A stretch of DNA of 64,000 nt from Castellaniella denitrificans (GTDB taxonomy: Bacteria > Pseudomonadota > Gammaproteobacteria > Burkholderiales > Burkholderiaceae_B): positions 1-64,000 of the forward strand of contig NZ_JAPWHE010000009.1 in assembly GCF_027214045.1 (NCBI RefSeq), given 5' to 3'. A model generated the notes under the pieces. It did not search any database and was not told the origin of the DNA. It was given only the letters and a program-made list of their open reading frames with translations. Positions 46,823 to 58,104 of the stretch are shown one piece after another. Numbering within the stretch: the stretch's first letter is position 1; each line of letters starts with the position of its first letter. Position numbers and translations under genes: made by a program.

Positions 46823-48373
46823 TCAAAGGCTTGCAAGCTGTGCCGTGGCGGCGGGCGAAGACGCGGGGGACAGGCTCTGCTCGAACTGCAAATAATCCAG
46901 GCCGATGCGCACGGCCCCCCAGCGCGCGCCGTCCAGATCCAGGGGCACGGACACATCGGTGATGATCTCCCCGGTATCGCGCATGTAGGTCTGGCACAGC
47001 ACGCCGCCCCGATTGCCGATCGCGCCCTGGCTGATCTGGTCGTCGAACAGGCGCTTGTCGCGCACATGCAGGGTGTCGTGCGCCACGTCTCCGGTGGGTG
47101 GTCGGGAATAACGGCGGTTGTGCGTCGGCGCATAGCCGTTCATATCCACCAGGATCGCATAATAGCCATGCGGCACCTGGTCCAGCACGGTGTCCAGGAT
47201 GCCCTGCAGGGCTTCATCGATGGCCTGGTCGTATGCCACATGGTAGCGAGGCGGCTGACTGCCGGGAATCTGGCGGTAGGCTTTGTCGAAGACGTCCAGA
47301 CCATCGGCCCGGGCCCGACGCAGCAGCCCGGCGCATCGATCGCGCAATTGACCGAGGCGGGCCGCCAGATCGTCGAAGGGCGTGGCGCCGGTGCGCCAGG
47401 CGGCCAGCATTTCCTGCAAGCTTTCGGTCTGGGTGCGCACGCCGTGCACTTGCTCGCGCATGGACTGCATGCGCTGGCGCAGAATGGCGCTGTGATCGGC
47501 GATGCGGCCAATGGACCGGCTCATGTCCTGGTTGGTCTGGTTAACCTGGGCGACATGATCGGCCACACCATCCAGCTGTGCGCCCACGCTCCCCAATTCC
47601 CGCACGAGGCCATCGAACTGCCCGGCGAAATCGTCCACGAGACGATCGGACGCGCGCATGTCGGCATGGATGGACTGGCTCTGCCGTTCAGTGTCGGAAA
47701 CGAGGCCGAGGATTTCCCCGGTATGCTGGACGATATCGCCGGTGGCCGCGTTGACGCGTTCGGCCAGCTTGCCGACCTCGCTGGCGACCACGGCGAAGCC
47801 CCGGCCGGCCTCTCCGGCACGGGCGGCCTCGACCCCCGCGTTCAAGGCCAGCAAATGCGTCTGCAGGGCGATATCCTTGATCAGGCGGCTGGTGTCTTCG
47901 ACCGAGCGCGCCCGATGGCTGAGTTGGGCGATGACCTCGGAAAAAGACTGCATCTGGGTCGTTACCCGGGCCACCCGTCGGTGCAGATCGGCCAGTTGCT
48001 CCTGGGTGGAGCGCAGCCCCCCGAGCTGCTGGCGAAACACATCGGCGGCGCCAGCCACGGTGTCGTTGGTCTGTTGCGACAGGCTGGCGATCTGGGTGCC
48101 CTGGGCCGACAGGCCTTCGGCTTCGCGGGCCTGCTCGTCGGCCATGGTCTCACAGGCCTGCGTGTGCGCCTGCAGACGGGCTGCATTGATGGCGATGCGG
48201 ATACTGGACTGGCGCATGACGACAAAGCGTTCGCGCAAAGCCCCCAGGAAACGGCCGACCGGCAGGGCCAGGGGACTGAGCGTCCAGGCCCGGTCATTCA
48301 GTGTGGCCCGACCCCGGCGCAACTGGCGGATCAGGCGCCCCAGCCCCAGAGTTCTTCCGCGCGTATTGGACAT
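46823..48373 (-). CDS. Soluble chemoreceptor with a C-terminal Cache-like sensor
   Basis: 516 aa. No membrane helix or signal peptide is visible. The MCP signalling domain lies in the middle ([47 protein letters not shown]), and a C-terminal domain of about 150 residues follows: [21 protein letters not shown]...[59 protein letters not shown]. That pattern ([23 protein letters not shown]) is seen in Cache-like domains of cytoplasmic MCPs. The start at 48373 follows GGGGAGG. Placed between cheZ and flhB, so probably part of the che operon. Signal unknown. Confidence 0.88.
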   Translation of the reverse strand: MSNTRGRTLGLGRLIRQLRRGRATLNDRAWTLSPLALPVGRFLGALRERFVVMRQSSIRIAINAARLQAHTQACETMADEQAREAEGLSAQGTQIASLSQQTNDTVAGAADVFRQQLGGLRSTQEQLADLHRRVARVTTQMQSFSEVIAQLSHRARSVEDTSRLIKDIALQTHLLALNAGVEAARAGEAGRGFAVVASEVGKLAERVNAATGDIVQHTGEILGLVSDTERQSQSIHADMRASDRLVDDFAGQFDGLVRELGSVGAQLDGVADHVAQVNQTNQDMSRSIGRIADHSAILRQRMQSMREQVHGVRTQTESLQEMLAAWRTGATPFDDLAARLGQLRDRCAGLLRRARADGLDVFDKAYRQIPGSQPPRYHVAYDQAIDEALQGILDTVLDQVPHGYYAILVDMNGYAPTHNRRYSRPPTGDVAHDTLHVRDKRLFDDQISQGAIGNRGGVLCQTYMRDTGEIITDVSVPLDLDGARWGAVRIGLDYLQFEQSLSPASSPAATAQLASL

Positions 48374-48515
48374 GCTGCCTCCCCTGTGAAGAAAGGGCCG
48401 GTGCCGGCCATGAACTCCCCGAGCATTCCCTGACCCGGGTCGGCTCATATTGAGTTTCAAAGCTTACGCGGGACTTACATTTTCCCCATTGTCACATTGT
48501 CGAGGGAAAACCCCA

Positions 48516-49160
48516 TCAGAATCCAAGGCTCGCCAGCAGGTCGTCGACCTGATCCTGATTGGTGACCACGTCGCTCTTGCCAGAGGCATTGACCACCGGA
48601 CCATTGAGCAGAGATTTGGTTTCCTCCCGCTTTTCCTGGGGCACGTTGTCGATCAGCACCTGAACCAGTTCGGTCTCGATGGCGCCAATCACGCCCAGCA
48701 TCCTCATGATCACCTGGCCGGTCAGGTCCTGGAAATCCTGGGCCATGATGATTTCCATCAGGCTGTTCTGCGAAGCCTGGGTCTTCTCGGGGACATCCTT
48801 CAGGAAAGCCCGCGTATCGTCCACCAGCGTGCGCGCCTGGTCGAGTTCGACCGGATGATCGAACCAGTCCTGCCAGCGGGCGTCCAGCGCTTTGGCATCG
48901 CGCTGCATCGAATCCTGCAAGGGCTGGGTCTGCTCGGCCGCGTTGAGCACCCGGTTGGCCGCCTGCTCGGTCATCTGGGCCACGTAGTGCAAGCGATCGC
49001 GAGCGTCGGGGATGGCGTGTGCGGCGTCCTTGATGGCCTGATCCAGGCCCAGCTCCCGCATGCTCACGCGCAACGTGCGGGTGAGCTGTGCGATCCGCTG
49101 GATCAGATCCAACGAAGGTTCTTCGAAATCCTGTTGGCCGGAAGATTGATCCGTCGTCAT
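48516..49160 (-). CDS. cheZ: CheY-P phosphatase CheZ
   Basis: 214 aa. The catalytic region is [20 protein letters not shown], where the Gln in QDLTGQVI is the expected catalytic residue. The C-terminal peptide [12 protein letters not shown] is the CheY-binding tail. Long central helices. Starts 13 bp after the cheY stop. Confidence 0.96.
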   Translation of the reverse strand: MTTDQSSGQQDFEEPSLDLIQRIAQLTRTLRVSMRELGLDQAIKDAAHAIPDARDRLHYVAQMTEQAANRVLNAAEQTQPLQDSMQRDAKALDARWQDWFDHPVELDQARTLVDDTRAFLKDVPEKTQASQNSLMEIIMAQDFQDLTGQVIMRMLGVIGAIETELVQVLIDNVPQEKREETKSLLNGPVVNASGKSDVVTNQDQVDDLLASLGF

Positions 49161-49173
49161 GATGCGCCTCCGG

Positions 49174-49557
49174 TCAGAGTTTCTCGAAGATCTTGTTCAG
49201 TTTCTCTTCCAGGGTCGCGGCCGTGAAGGGCTTGACCACGTAGCCGTTGGCACCGGCCTGGGCCGCCGCGATGATGTTTTCCTTCTTGGCCTCGGCCGTG
49301 ACCATCAGCACGGGCAGGCTGGCCAGGTTGGGGTCCGCACGGATGTTCTGCAACATGGTCAGCCCGTCCATATTGGGCATGTTCCAGTCCGACACCACGA
49401 ACTCGAAGCCGCCATTGCGCAATTTTTCCAGCGCCTGGGCGCCGTCCTCGGACTCGTCGACGTTCTCGAAACCCAGGTCCTTGAGCAGGTTCTTGACGAT
49501 CCGCCGCATGGTGGGGAAGTCGTCGACGACCAGGATTTTCATCGTTTTCTGTACCAC
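49174..49557 (-). CDS. cheY: Chemotaxis response regulator CheY
   Basis: 127 aa, single receiver domain. Acid pocket DD (12-13), phospho-accepting D57 in [15 protein letters not shown] in [11 protein letters not shown], and K109 in YVVKPF. Starts with GTG at 49557 after GGAGAG; ATG 49542 (MKILVVDDF) is the alternative. Signals to FliM and FliN. Confidence 0.97.
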   Translation of the reverse strand: MVQKTMKILVVDDFPTMRRIVKNLLKDLGFENVDESEDGAQALEKLRNGGFEFVVSDWNMPNMDGLTMLQNIRADPNLASLPVLMVTAEAKKENIIAAAQAGANGYVVKPFTAATLEEKLNKIFEKL

Positions 49558-49574
49558 GGATCACTCTCCAATCA

Positions 49575-49602
49575 ATAAAAAAAGCAGGGTATTCGGGTAC
49601 CC
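49575..49602 (-). terminator. Possible attenuating terminator between cheB and cheY
   Basis: On the minus strand GGGTA, 6-base loop, TACCC, then TGC and seven T. The stem is short (5 bp), with a competing TCGGGTACCCGA palindrome beside it. It could partly end the che transcript and leave cheYZ to lower or separate expression. Confidence 0.45.
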
Positions 49603-49622
49603 GATGCCGCTGTTCAAATTCG

Positions 49623-50690
49623 TCAGACCCGGTTCCCGAAGGCCCCGGCGCTTTTCAGGATACGTTCGCTGAGATCATCCAGGGGAACGGCCTCTTCGGC
49701 TGCGCCGATCAGCAGCGCCTCGCGCGGCATGCCGAAGACGACACAACTCGCCTCGTCCTGGGCGAAGGTGCGCGCCCCCGCCTGGCGCATCGCCAGCAGC
49801 CCCTGGGCGCCATCTTTGCCCATGCCGGTCAGGATAACGCCAATGGCGTTCTTGCCGGCGACCTGGGCCGCCGAATGAAACAGCACATCCACGGACGGCC
49901 GGTGGCGGTTCACGGGATCGCTGTATTCGAGCTTGACCACATAATTGGCGCCCGAGCGGGCGAGTTTCATGTGGGCCACGCCGCCCGGGGCCAGATAGAC
50001 ATGGCCCGGAAGCACCCGCTGGCCATCCTCGGCCTCGTGGACCTGCACGGCGCAAAGACCGTCCAGACGCTGCACGAAGGACTTGGTGAACCCAGCCGGC
50101 ATGTGCTGCGTGATCATGATCGCCGGGCTGTTGGCCGGCAAGGGTTCGAGCACATGGCGGATGGCCTCGGTCCCGCCCGTCGACGAGCCGATCATGACGA
50201 GTTTCTCGGTCGTGGAGAAATTGCCTGACAGCCGCGGCCGCTTGGCCTCGCCGCCTGGCTGGGCCGGACGCGGGCGCAGGCGGGCGTGGGCGGCGGCGCG
50301 GATCTTGTCGGCGATCATGTCGCCATAGTCCATCAGGCCGTCGCGCAGGCCGAGCCTGGGCTTGGTGACGAAATCGACCGCGCCCAGTTCCAGCGCCCGG
50401 ATGGTGACCTCGGAGTTGCGTTCGGTCAGCGAGGACACCATGACCACCGGCATGGGGCGCAGGCGCATCAACCGTTCGAGAAAATCCAGGCCGTCCATGC
50501 GCGGCATCTCGACGTCCAGGGTCAGCACGTCGGGATTGTGCTGCTTGATGAGCTCGCGCGCGATGAGCGGGTCGGGCGCGGTGGCCACGACCTCCAGGTC
50601 GGGATGAGCGTTGATGATTTCCGTCATCAGACTGCGCACCAGGGCGGAATCATCGACGCACAGCACGCGGATTTTCTTGTTGACGGCCAT
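49623..50690 (-). CDS. cheB: Protein-glutamate methylesterase CheB
   Basis: 355 aa. N-terminal receiver ([15 protein letters not shown]59 in [19 protein letters not shown]) and C-terminal esterase ([17 protein letters not shown] with the catalytic Ser, [10 protein letters not shown] with His, [13 protein letters not shown] with Asp). Demethylates receptors when phosphorylated by CheA. The frame is open upstream into cheR antisense space; the family start is at 50690. Confidence 0.97.
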   Translation of the reverse strand: MAVNKKIRVLCVDDSALVRSLMTEIINAHPDLEVVATAPDPLIARELIKQHNPDVLTLDVEMPRMDGLDFLERLMRLRPMPVVMVSSLTERNSEVTIRALELGAVDFVTKPRLGLRDGLMDYGDMIADKIRAAAHARLRPRPAQPGGEAKRPRLSGNFSTTEKLVMIGSSTGGTEAIRHVLEPLPANSPAIMITQHMPAGFTKSFVQRLDGLCAVQVHEAEDGQRVLPGHVYLAPGGVAHMKLARSGANYVVKLEYSDPVNRHRPSVDVLFHSAAQVAGKNAIGVILTGMGKDGAQGLLAMRQAGARTFAQDEASCVVFGMPREALLIGAAEEAVPLDDLSERILKSAGAFGNRV

Positions 50691-50710
50691 TTTCAGCGAC
50701 ACTCCCCGGA

Positions 50711-51556
50711 TCAGGCGACGGAATAGACCGTCTGCCCCTGAAGGCGCAGGGATTTGGTCAGATAGGTGAAGTTTTCCGAATGGCCCGCGAACATCAGGCC
50801 GCCCGGCTTGAGCAAGGGCACGAAGCGCTCCAGGATCCGGGTCTGGGTTGGCTTGTCGAAATAAATCATGGTGTTGCGGCAGAAGATCGCGTCGAATTTC
50901 TGGGTCATCGGCCAGCTGGGCGCCACCAGATTCAGTTCCTCGAAGGTCACCAGATTGCGGATCGCCGGCTTGACCATGGCCATGCCGGCCTGACGCCCCG
51001 CACCACGCAGAAAATAGCGCCGCAGGAATTCGGGCGGCACGGGCTTGACGCGGTCCAGCGTGTAGACGCCCTTGCGGGCCTGGGCCAGTGCCTGGGTGTC
51101 GATGTCCGTGGCAAGTACGGAGATTCCCGCCTCGGACTGACCACAGGCATCGTGCAGGGTCATGGCCAGGGTGTAGGGTTCCTCGCCGGTGGACGAGGCG
51201 CAGCACCAGACGGAGATCGGCTTGCGGCGGGTGCGCACGAAATCGGCCAGGATGCGGAAATGATGCTGCTCACGAAAAAACGCCGTGTGGTTGATCGTGA
51301 AGGCGCTGACGAAGCGGTCCCATTCGTCGGCCTGTGGATTCTGTTCCAAGTAGTCCAGGTAAGCGCGCACCGTGGCAGAGCCGGCATGATGGGCCCGCAG
51401 GCCCAAGGTGCGGGCGGCCATGTCCTTTTTGTGATCGCCGAGAATGATGCCCGCCCGCCGATGCAGCACCTGTACCGCGCGCGACAGATCGGCCGCGTCG
51501 GCCTTGGGCAGGGCCGGCTGCGAGAAATAAGAAGCGGAGGGCGCATCGTGGATCAT
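50711..51556 (-). CDS. cheR: Chemotaxis methyltransferase CheR
   Basis: 281 aa. N-terminal helical domain with [23 protein letters not shown], then the SAM-binding domain ([51 protein letters not shown]). The FAGHSENF end block is present. Adds methyl groups to receptor glutamates. Follows the Tsr-type receptor by 27 bp. Confidence 0.97.
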   Translation of the reverse strand: MIHDAPSASYFSQPALPKADAADLSRAVQVLHRRAGIILGDHKKDMAARTLGLRAHHAGSATVRAYLDYLEQNPQADEWDRFVSAFTINHTAFFREQHHFRILADFVRTRRKPISVWCCASSTGEEPYTLAMTLHDACGQSEAGISVLATDIDTQALAQARKGVYTLDRVKPVPPEFLRRYFLRGAGRQAGMAMVKPAIRNLVTFEELNLVAPSWPMTQKFDAIFCRNTMIYFDKPTQTRILERFVPLLKPGGLMFAGHSENFTYLTKSLRLQGQTVYSVA

Positions 51557-51583
51557 GATGGTGTCGTCACGGGGAGACCGGAA

Positions 51584-53323
51584 TCAGGCCTGCCCCAGCG
51601 CCAGGGCCGGTTGGCCGGCGCGCGGAGTATAGCCCAGTTGACCGCCCTGGACATCGATCACCTGACCGCCTTCCTGGAGACGGAAAGCGGCGACCGCCTC
51701 ACTGAGATGCTCGGCCTGCTCCTGCAGCGAGCCGGCGGCGCTGGCGGCTTCCTGGACCAGGGCTGCGTTCTGCTGCACGACATGATCCATGTCATTGACG
51801 GCCGAGTTGATCTGGCTGATACCGTCGGCCTGCTCGCGGGACGCCGAGGAAATTTCGTTCATGATGGCCGTGACACCTTGCACCGACTGGACAATTTCGC
51901 CCATGATCCGTCCGGCGTCCTGGACACGCTCCGACCCCTCGCGAACCCGCACCACGGAATCGTCGATCAACCCCTTGATTTCCTTGGCTGCCTGCGAGCT
52001 GCGCTGGGCCAACGACCGGACTTCGCCTGCCACGACGGCGAAACCCTTGCCCTGTTCGCCCGCGCGGGCGGCCTCCACCGCCGCATTCAAGGCCAGGATA
52101 TTGGTCTGGAAAGCGATCCCGTCGATCACACTGACGATCTCGGCGATCTTGCTCGAACTCTGGGTAATGCCGGTCATGGTCTCGGCCACGCTGGTGACGG
52201 CCACTCCGCCGCGCTGGGCCACGTCCGCCGCCTTCTTGGCGAGCTGGTCGGCCTGGGCGGCATGGTCGGAATTCTGGCGCACGGTGCTGGCCAGCTGTTC
52301 CATGCTGGCGGCGGTCTGTTGCAGGGACGCCGCCTGCTGCTCGGTGCGGCCGCTGAGGTCCGTATTGCCGGCGAAAATTTCCTGGGAGCCCAGACGGATC
52401 TCGCCCACACCATTGCGGACCGTGGACACCATGCGCACCAGGCTTTCCTGCATGCGCTGCATCGCCAGGTAGAGCACGCCGATCTCATTGCTCGACGGCA
52501 CCTGGATGGCCTCGGTGAGGTCTCCCGCCGCGATCCGGTCGAAATGCCTGCCCGCCAAGCGCAGCGGGCGCAACACCACGCGCTGCAGGAACAGATAGGC
52601 GGCCACGGCGAACAACAGGGCCACGCCCATGGACACGCCCACGATCAGGATCACCAGGCGCAGGTGCGCGGCCTCGTCCGCCACCGCCTGGTCGGTCAGA
52701 TCCTGCTGGTGCTGCTTGAGCGCCTGGACGGCCTGCTCGAACTTGCGCTCCACCGGCTCGACGCTCCCGGACTGCAACGTTTCGTACTGCTCGATATTGC
52801 CAGCCTTGAGCTGCTTCAGCACGGACGGCAACTCCTTGTCGAGCAGCTGGGTATAAATCTGGATGATCTGTTCGATCTGACGCCCTTGCTCGCCGTCGGT
52901 CATGTGCGCCTCGGCGACCGTGCGGAACCGTCCGAGAGACTCGCGCGCCTGCACCAGGCGTTGCTCGACCAGGGAGATCAAGGCCCGGGAACTGTCGCTG
53001 AGCCCATTGGCACCGCCGGACTGGCCGTCCGTGGCCCATTCGGACAGGATGGCGCTGTTGGCCAGATCGCTGTTGACGACGATACTGCCCAGGGTGCGCC
53101 CCATCAGCACCTGGATCGTGCGGTAGCGGTCGACGGACTCGTCCAGCAGACTGACTGCCTCGTCGTCGGCGCTGATTTCCTGCAATGCATCATTGTTCAT
53201 CTTCAGGGACAGCACGCCCAGCAGCGCCCCCGAGATCAGCATGAAGAAGAAAAAAACGAGCACCAGAATCAGACTGGTGCGGACTTTGAGCGCGCCGATG
53301 AGGGATTTTCCGCCTGATTGCAT
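51584..53323 (-). CDS. Methyl-accepting chemotaxis protein, Tsr/Tar type, without tail pentapeptide
   Basis: 579 aa. Membrane helices at about 17-39 and 222-246, periplasmic four-helix domain between them, HAMP ([26 protein letters not shown]) and standard signalling hairpin ([44 protein letters not shown]). The C terminus ends ALALGQA, with no xWxxF pentapeptide, unlike the receptor at 26988. Set between cheW and cheR, as tsr/tar are in enterobacteria. Confidence 0.94.
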   Translation of the reverse strand: MQSGGKSLIGALKVRTSLILVLVFFFFMLISGALLGVLSLKMNNDALQEISADDEAVSLLDESVDRYRTIQVLMGRTLGSIVVNSDLANSAILSEWATDGQSGGANGLSDSSRALISLVEQRLVQARESLGRFRTVAEAHMTDGEQGRQIEQIIQIYTQLLDKELPSVLKQLKAGNIEQYETLQSGSVEPVERKFEQAVQALKQHQQDLTDQAVADEAAHLRLVILIVGVSMGVALLFAVAAYLFLQRVVLRPLRLAGRHFDRIAAGDLTEAIQVPSSNEIGVLYLAMQRMQESLVRMVSTVRNGVGEIRLGSQEIFAGNTDLSGRTEQQAASLQQTAASMEQLASTVRQNSDHAAQADQLAKKAADVAQRGGVAVTSVAETMTGITQSSSKIAEIVSVIDGIAFQTNILALNAAVEAARAGEQGKGFAVVAGEVRSLAQRSSQAAKEIKGLIDDSVVRVREGSERVQDAGRIMGEIVQSVQGVTAIMNEISSASREQADGISQINSAVNDMDHVVQQNAALVQEAASAAGSLQEQAEHLSEAVAAFRLQEGGQVIDVQGGQLGYTPRAGQPALALGQA

Positions 53324-53380
53324 GAGATTGGACTCAGTGAATGGAACCCGCAGAGGGTATGAGACAGAGAAGCCGCCCGA

Positions 53381-53878
53381 TCAGGCGACCGCGTCCTCGA
53401 CCAGTGCCATTTCTTCGCTGGTCATGAGTTTTTCAATGTCCACCAGGATGAGCATGCGCTCGCCGACGGTGCCGATGCCCGTCAGGTGCTCGGTGGAAAA
53501 CGCCGAACCGAACTGCGGGGCCGCACTGATCTGCGACGTTTGAAGGATCAACACATCGGACACGCCGTCGACCACCACCCCCACCACGCGGGAACGGACG
53601 TTGAGGATCACCACCACGGTCTGCGAGGTGTATTCCGCATTGTCCATGTTGAACTTCAACCGCAGATCGACGATGGGCACGATCACGCCGCGCAGATTGG
53701 TGACGCCCTTGACGAAGGACGGCACGTTGGCGATGCGCGTGACGGTCTGGCTGTCGTAGCCCCGGATCTCCTGCACCTTGAGGATGTCGATCCCGTATTC
53801 CTGATTGGCCAGGGTGAAGATCAGGAATTCCTTGCCCTGGGTTTCTCCCTGCGCCTGCGTGGGGGTGGCTTGATTCAT
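53381..53878 (-). CDS. cheW: Chemotaxis coupling protein CheW
   Basis: 165 aa, two-lobed SH3-like fold. Motifs: [51 protein letters not shown] and [12 protein letters not shown]. Links receptors to CheA. Start set at 53878 ([10 protein letters not shown]); the upstream open frame overlaps cheA. Follows cheA by 25 bp. Confidence 0.97.
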   Translation of the reverse strand: MNQATPTQAQGETQGKEFLIFTLANQEYGIDILKVQEIRGYDSQTVTRIANVPSFVKGVTNLRGVIVPIVDLRLKFNMDNAEYTSQTVVVILNVRSRVVGVVVDGVSDVLILQTSQISAAPQFGSAFSTEHLTGIGTVGERMLILVDIEKLMTSEEMALVEDAVA

Positions 53879-53903
53879 GATGGCTCCGGATGGGTGTGGA
53901 GGG

Positions 53904-55952
53904 TCAGGCGGCCGCGCCGGCCCGCAACGAAGTGGTGCGCCGCAGGGCGAACACGTCAACGATCAAGGCCACGCTGCCGTCGCCCAGGATCGTGGCGGCC
54001 GAGATGCCCGGCACCTTGCGATAGTTGGTTTCGAGATTCTTGACCACGACCTGATGCTGGCCGATGAGATGATCCACCATCAGGGCGAAGCGCTGGTCCT
54101 CCGCCTGGAGAATGACGGCGATGGCCCGGGTCAGATCGGTTTCAGCCTGACCCACGTTGAAGACTTCGTGCAGCGCGACGATGGGCAGATACTCGCCGCG
54201 CACGTGCAACACCTGCTCGGTCTCGGAAATGCGATGGATCTGATCATCAGTGGCCTGCATGGACTCGGTGACATGGGACAGCGGCAGAATGAAGGTTTCC
54301 TCGCCGACCTTGACCGACATGCCGTCCAGGATGGCCAGCGTCAAGGGCAGCACGATGCGGGTGGTGGTGCCTTCGCCCTTGCGCGAGGAGAGCTGCACAT
54401 GACCCCCCATGCTCTGGATATTGCGCCGCACCACATCCATCCCGACCCCCCGGCCGGAAATGTCGGTGACCTTTTCCGCCGTGGAGAAGCCTGGCGCGAA
54501 GATCAATTGCCACAGCTCGTCGTCGGGGGTCGCCTCGGAAACCGGGAAACCGGAGGCGATCGCCTTTTTCAGGATCCGCTCGCGATTCAGGCCGGCGCCA
54601 TCGTCGATCACATCGATGATGATCTGGCCGCCGTTGTGCTGCGCCGACAGAATCAGCGTGCCCTCCGGATCCTTGCCCTGGGCGATGCGGGCGTCCGGTG
54701 TTTCCAGGCCGTGGTCCAGACTGTTGCGCACCAGATGGGTCAGCGGATCGATGATCCGTTCGATCAGGCTCTTGTCGAGCTCGGTCGCCTGGCCCTTGGT
54801 GACCAGACGGATGCGCTTGCCCAGCTTGGTGGCGTTTTCCCGCACCACACGCGGAAAACGGCTGAAGACGTAATCCATCGGCATCATGCGGATGGACATC
54901 ACGGCCTCCTGGAGATCGCGCGCATTGCGTTCCAGTTGCTCGATGCCATTGAGCAGGCGATCGTGCAGCACCGGATCCAGCGTCTGTGACGTCTGCAGCA
55001 GCATGGCCTGGGTGATGACGAGCTCTCCCACCAGGTTGATGATCTGGTCGACTTTTTCCACGCCCACGCGGATGGTGCCGCTTTCCTTGGGTTTGGCGGC
55101 CTTGGACCCGCTGGCGCCCCCGGAGGGGGCGGCGGATTCGGCCGCGTCACGGGAACCGGACGGCTCCGGCGCTTCCTGGGTGGCGGCGGGGGTTTCGCTC
55201 ACCGCCGGTGCCGGCGCGTGTTCCGCCGCGGGCGCTTCGACGGCGGCCGTCGCGCCCGGCAAGGCCTCGCGGACGACGGAGACCTGGTCCGCATTCACAA
55301 TGAAGCAGCAGACGGCTTCGAGATCGTCGGCCGACGTGGTGGTGTGCAGCCATAGCGACAGATCGCCGCCTTTCTGATCGCGATGCAGGATCTGGCCCAT
55401 GAGGGCCATTTCATTGACGAGGGACTCGACGTCCTTGTCCTGGATGCGGCTGATCCGGACGTGGACCGGCAGGTCGCCCGACGGCGCGTCCGCGCCGGCC
55501 TGGGATGGCGGAGCCGAGGACGCCGGAGCCGGAGCCGGGGCACCGCCTTGCTGCTGCTCCAGGGCAAGTTGACGCAGTTGAGCGCAGATCCGTTCGTACA
55601 CCTGCTGATCGGGCTTTTCCGAACCGCGATAGGCGGCGACTTGGTCGGTCAACACGTCCTTGGTCTCCAGAAAGAGGTCGATCATGTCCTGGCGCAAGGG
55701 CATTTCCCCATGACGGATCAGATCCAGCAGGTTTTCCAGCAAGTGCGTGGTCTTGGCCAACTCCTCGAAGCAACCGAAGGTGCCCGCCCCGCCCTTGATG
55801 GAATGCGCGGCGCGGAAGATGCCGTTGAGCACATCCGGATCCGGCTGTTCCAGATCGAGATTCAGCAACTGCTGCTCCATATTGGTCAGCAGTTCATCGG
55901 CCTCGTCGAAGAACGTATCGAAAAACTCACTCAGGTCCACGCCTGCACTCAT
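53904..55952 (-). CDS. cheA: Chemotaxis histidine kinase CheA
   Basis: 682 aa. P1 domain with the phosphorylated His at residue 50 ([15 protein letters not shown]), a P2-like CheY-binding region, an Ala/Pro-rich linker near residues 230-290, dimer domain ([21 protein letters not shown]), ATP-binding boxes ([44 protein letters not shown]) and a CheW-like P5 domain. Phosphorylates CheY and CheB. Confidence 0.97.
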   Translation of the reverse strand: MSAGVDLSEFFDTFFDEADELLTNMEQQLLNLDLEQPDPDVLNGIFRAAHSIKGGAGTFGCFEELAKTTHLLENLLDLIRHGEMPLRQDMIDLFLETKDVLTDQVAAYRGSEKPDQQVYERICAQLRQLALEQQQGGAPAPAPASSAPPSQAGADAPSGDLPVHVRISRIQDKDVESLVNEMALMGQILHRDQKGGDLSLWLHTTTSADDLEAVCCFIVNADQVSVVREALPGATAAVEAPAAEHAPAPAVSETPAATQEAPEPSGSRDAAESAAPSGGASGSKAAKPKESGTIRVGVEKVDQIINLVGELVITQAMLLQTSQTLDPVLHDRLLNGIEQLERNARDLQEAVMSIRMMPMDYVFSRFPRVVRENATKLGKRIRLVTKGQATELDKSLIERIIDPLTHLVRNSLDHGLETPDARIAQGKDPEGTLILSAQHNGGQIIIDVIDDGAGLNRERILKKAIASGFPVSEATPDDELWQLIFAPGFSTAEKVTDISGRGVGMDVVRRNIQSMGGHVQLSSRKGEGTTTRIVLPLTLAILDGMSVKVGEETFILPLSHVTESMQATDDQIHRISETEQVLHVRGEYLPIVALHEVFNVGQAETDLTRAIAVILQAEDQRFALMVDHLIGQHQVVVKNLETNYRKVPGISAATILGDGSVALIVDVFALRRTTSLRAGAAA

Positions 55953-55961
55953 GATCCATCC

Positions 55962-57092
55962 TCACCCTGGATTGCCGGACGCGCCGACCGGGGGAACCAC
56001 CGGCGCACTGTTGGATTGCCCCGCTGAAGGGGATACGGTCGTCGCGCCCTGCCCTGGAACCGTACCCGCGGCGGGGGCGGAAACAGCGGGCGCCGGCGGG
56101 ACGGCCGGCGCAGCGGGACTGGCCCCGGGAACCGGGGGCGGACTCGTCTGGGGCGCGGAACCGCCCCCCGCGCCGACACCTCCCCGCCCGGGAGCAGGTT
56201 GCCGGAGCAATTCCAGCCGTTCGCGGATTTTCATGCCCTCCTGGCCAGAGGCGTTCTGCTCGTCGATGCGCCGTTCGGCGCGACGATTCAGCACCAGGAT
56301 GCTGATCCGGCGATTGACGGCCGCCAGGGGATCGTCCTTGACGAGATCAACGGTATCGCCCAGCCCGAGAATGCGCTTGATCTTGTTCTCGACCAAGCCG
56401 CCTGCGACCAGTTCGCGCCGCGCCGAGTTGGCGCGATCCGCCGACAGTTCCCAGTTGCTGTAATTCCGATCCCCGGTCGCGTAGCGCATCGCGTCGGTAT
56501 GGCCGGAAATCGTGATCGGATTCGGCAGTTCGTTGATCAGCGGGGCGAGTTCCCGCAGGATGTCGCGCATGTACGTCTGCACCACCGCGCTGCCGGTGGT
56601 GAACATCGGCCGGTTCTGCTGGTCCAGAATCTGGATTCGCAAGCCGTCCGGCGTCATGTCCAGGAGCAGTTGGGGTCTGAATTGGCGCAGCACCGGATTG
56701 TGCTCAATCAGGTTATCGAGCTTCTGCTTCAGGTTTTCCAGGTTTTCCTGATCGATCAGGTCCTGCTGGGACTCCAGGTCGCCGTCGGGATTGGACGACG
56801 GCAAGGGATGCGGATTGGGGATCACGCTGGGGTCCCCGCCGGGGATCTGGGACTTGCTGTTGTCCATTTTTTCGCCGCCCGTGATCGCGGTCATCAACGG
56901 CATGCGGAAATATTCCGCGATGGACTGCAGATCCTTTTTCGGCACCAGCAGCAGCAGCCACATCACCAGAAAAAACGCCATCATCGCGGTCATGAAGTCC
57001 GCATAGGCGATCTTCCAGCTGCCCCCGTGATGGGATTCGCCGTATGCCCGCTTGCGACGGACGACGACGCGGCCGGTATCGTGTTTGGCCAT
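55962..57092 (-). CDS. motB: Flagellar stator protein MotB
   Basis: 376 aa. One membrane helix (about residues 29-50) with the proton-binding Asp at 32 (IAYADFMTAMMAFFLVMWLL). The C-terminal OmpA-like domain anchors it to peptidoglycan (ITISGHTDAMRYATGDRNYSNWELSADRANSARREL). The tail from about 300 is Pro/Gly/Ala-rich and longer than in E. coli. Asp with no Na-type signature suggests a proton-driven stator. Follows motA by 18 bp. Confidence 0.96.
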   Translation of the reverse strand: MAKHDTGRVVVRRKRAYGESHHGGSWKIAYADFMTAMMAFFLVMWLLLLVPKKDLQSIAEYFRMPLMTAITGGEKMDNSKSQIPGGDPSVIPNPHPLPSSNPDGDLESQQDLIDQENLENLKQKLDNLIEHNPVLRQFRPQLLLDMTPDGLRIQILDQQNRPMFTTGSAVVQTYMRDILRELAPLINELPNPITISGHTDAMRYATGDRNYSNWELSADRANSARRELVAGGLVENKIKRILGLGDTVDLVKDDPLAAVNRRISILVLNRRAERRIDEQNASGQEGMKIRERLELLRQPAPGRGGVGAGGGSAPQTSPPPVPGASPAAPAVPPAPAVSAPAAGTVPGQGATTVSPSAGQSNSAPVVPPVGASGNPG

Positions 57093-57110
57093 GTCTTACG
57101 TCCCCTCGCG

Positions 57111-57983
57111 TCAGCGGCTGGCTGCCTGGTTCTTGGCCTGCCGCACATGAGCCTCGAGTTCGGAGAACGAGGGACGGACGGACGAGAACAAAACCTTGCG
57201 ACCGAATTCGACGGCCAGCGGCGGCGGGTAACCATTCATGCTGGCCAGCAGGGTGACCTTGATGCATTCAAGCACCTTGATCGACGCCACCGACTGGCGC
57301 TCGACCGCCGAGGCGAACGGCGCGCAAAAGCCATAGGACAACAGGATGCCCAGGAAAGTCCCCACCATGGCCTTGGAAATCAGGTCGGCCAGAACAGCCG
57401 GCGGCTGATCGACGGCCGCCAGCGCCTTGACCACCCCCAGCACCGCGGCCACGATGCCGAAGGCGGGCAGCCCGTCGGCCACGGCGCGCACGGCGTTGAC
57501 TGGAGAATGATGCTCGTTGTGCAACGCCTCGATCTCCTGGTCCATCAGCGTTTCGATCTCGAAGGAGTTCATGTTCCCGCTGATCATGATGCGCAGGTAA
57601 TCCGTCAGGAATTCCATGATCTTGGCATCCTGCTGGACCAGCGGATACTGGGTGAAGATGGCGCTGGCCTTGGGATCCTCGATGTCGGACTCAATGGACA
57701 TCAACCCATCTCGCCTGGCCTTGTTCAGCAGGACGTACAGCAGGGCCATCAGCTCCATGTAGAGCGATTTGCCATAAGGGTTGCGCTTGATCGCCTTGGG
57801 CACGGCTTCCAGCAACAGCTTGATCGAGGCGCCGTTGCTGGAAGCAATGTACGCGCCCAGCGCCGCGCCGCCGATGAGCGTGAATTCGAAGGGCTGATAC
57901 AGGGCGCCCATGTGGCCGCCCATCGCGACGAAACTGACAAAAACCCCCGCCGCTACGATGAGGTACCCCAGGATGATAAACAC
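57111..57983 (-). CDS. motA: Flagellar stator protein MotA
   Basis: 290 aa. Four membrane helices, with a large cytoplasmic loop between 2 and 3. Motifs: MFIILGYLIVAAGVFVSFVAMGGHMGALYQPFEFTLIGGAALGAYI, and GLPAFGIVAAVLGVVKALAAVDQPPAVLADLISKAMVGTFLGILLSYGF, with the conserved prolines. First gene after flhDC; the 121-bp gap before it has no sigma-28 site. Confidence 0.97.
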   Translation of the reverse strand: MFIILGYLIVAAGVFVSFVAMGGHMGALYQPFEFTLIGGAALGAYIASSNGASIKLLLEAVPKAIKRNPYGKSLYMELMALLYVLLNKARRDGLMSIESDIEDPKASAIFTQYPLVQQDAKIMEFLTDYLRIMISGNMNSFEIETLMDQEIEALHNEHHSPVNAVRAVADGLPAFGIVAAVLGVVKALAAVDQPPAVLADLISKAMVGTFLGILLSYGFCAPFASAVERQSVASIKVLECIKVTLLASMNGYPPPLAVEFGRKVLFSSVRPSFSELEAHVRQAKNQAASR

Positions 57984-58104
57984 GTGCGCACGCCTCGAGA
58001 ATCAGAATACCGTGATCATCCCCTGTTTTCCTGCATTCAAAAGCACGGTTAAACAGGCCTTTTTGTCCACAAATCCCTAGTCTGCCCGACCGGGGGCTGT
58101 CGTC

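Noticed and set aside
48374-48515. Sigma-28 promoter before the soluble receptor gene
   Set aside because: TAAGCTTT and GCCGACCC are there on the minus strand, but the spacing is 14 and the -10 is poor.
50780-53317. Plus-strand open frame of 845 codons
   Set aside because: Antisense to cheR and a receptor gene, both certain. His/Gln-rich composition reflects the complementary codons.
57984-58104. Sigma-28 promoter before motA
   Set aside because: No GCCGTTAT-like box in the gap; motA probably depends on flhDC read-through or an early promoter.
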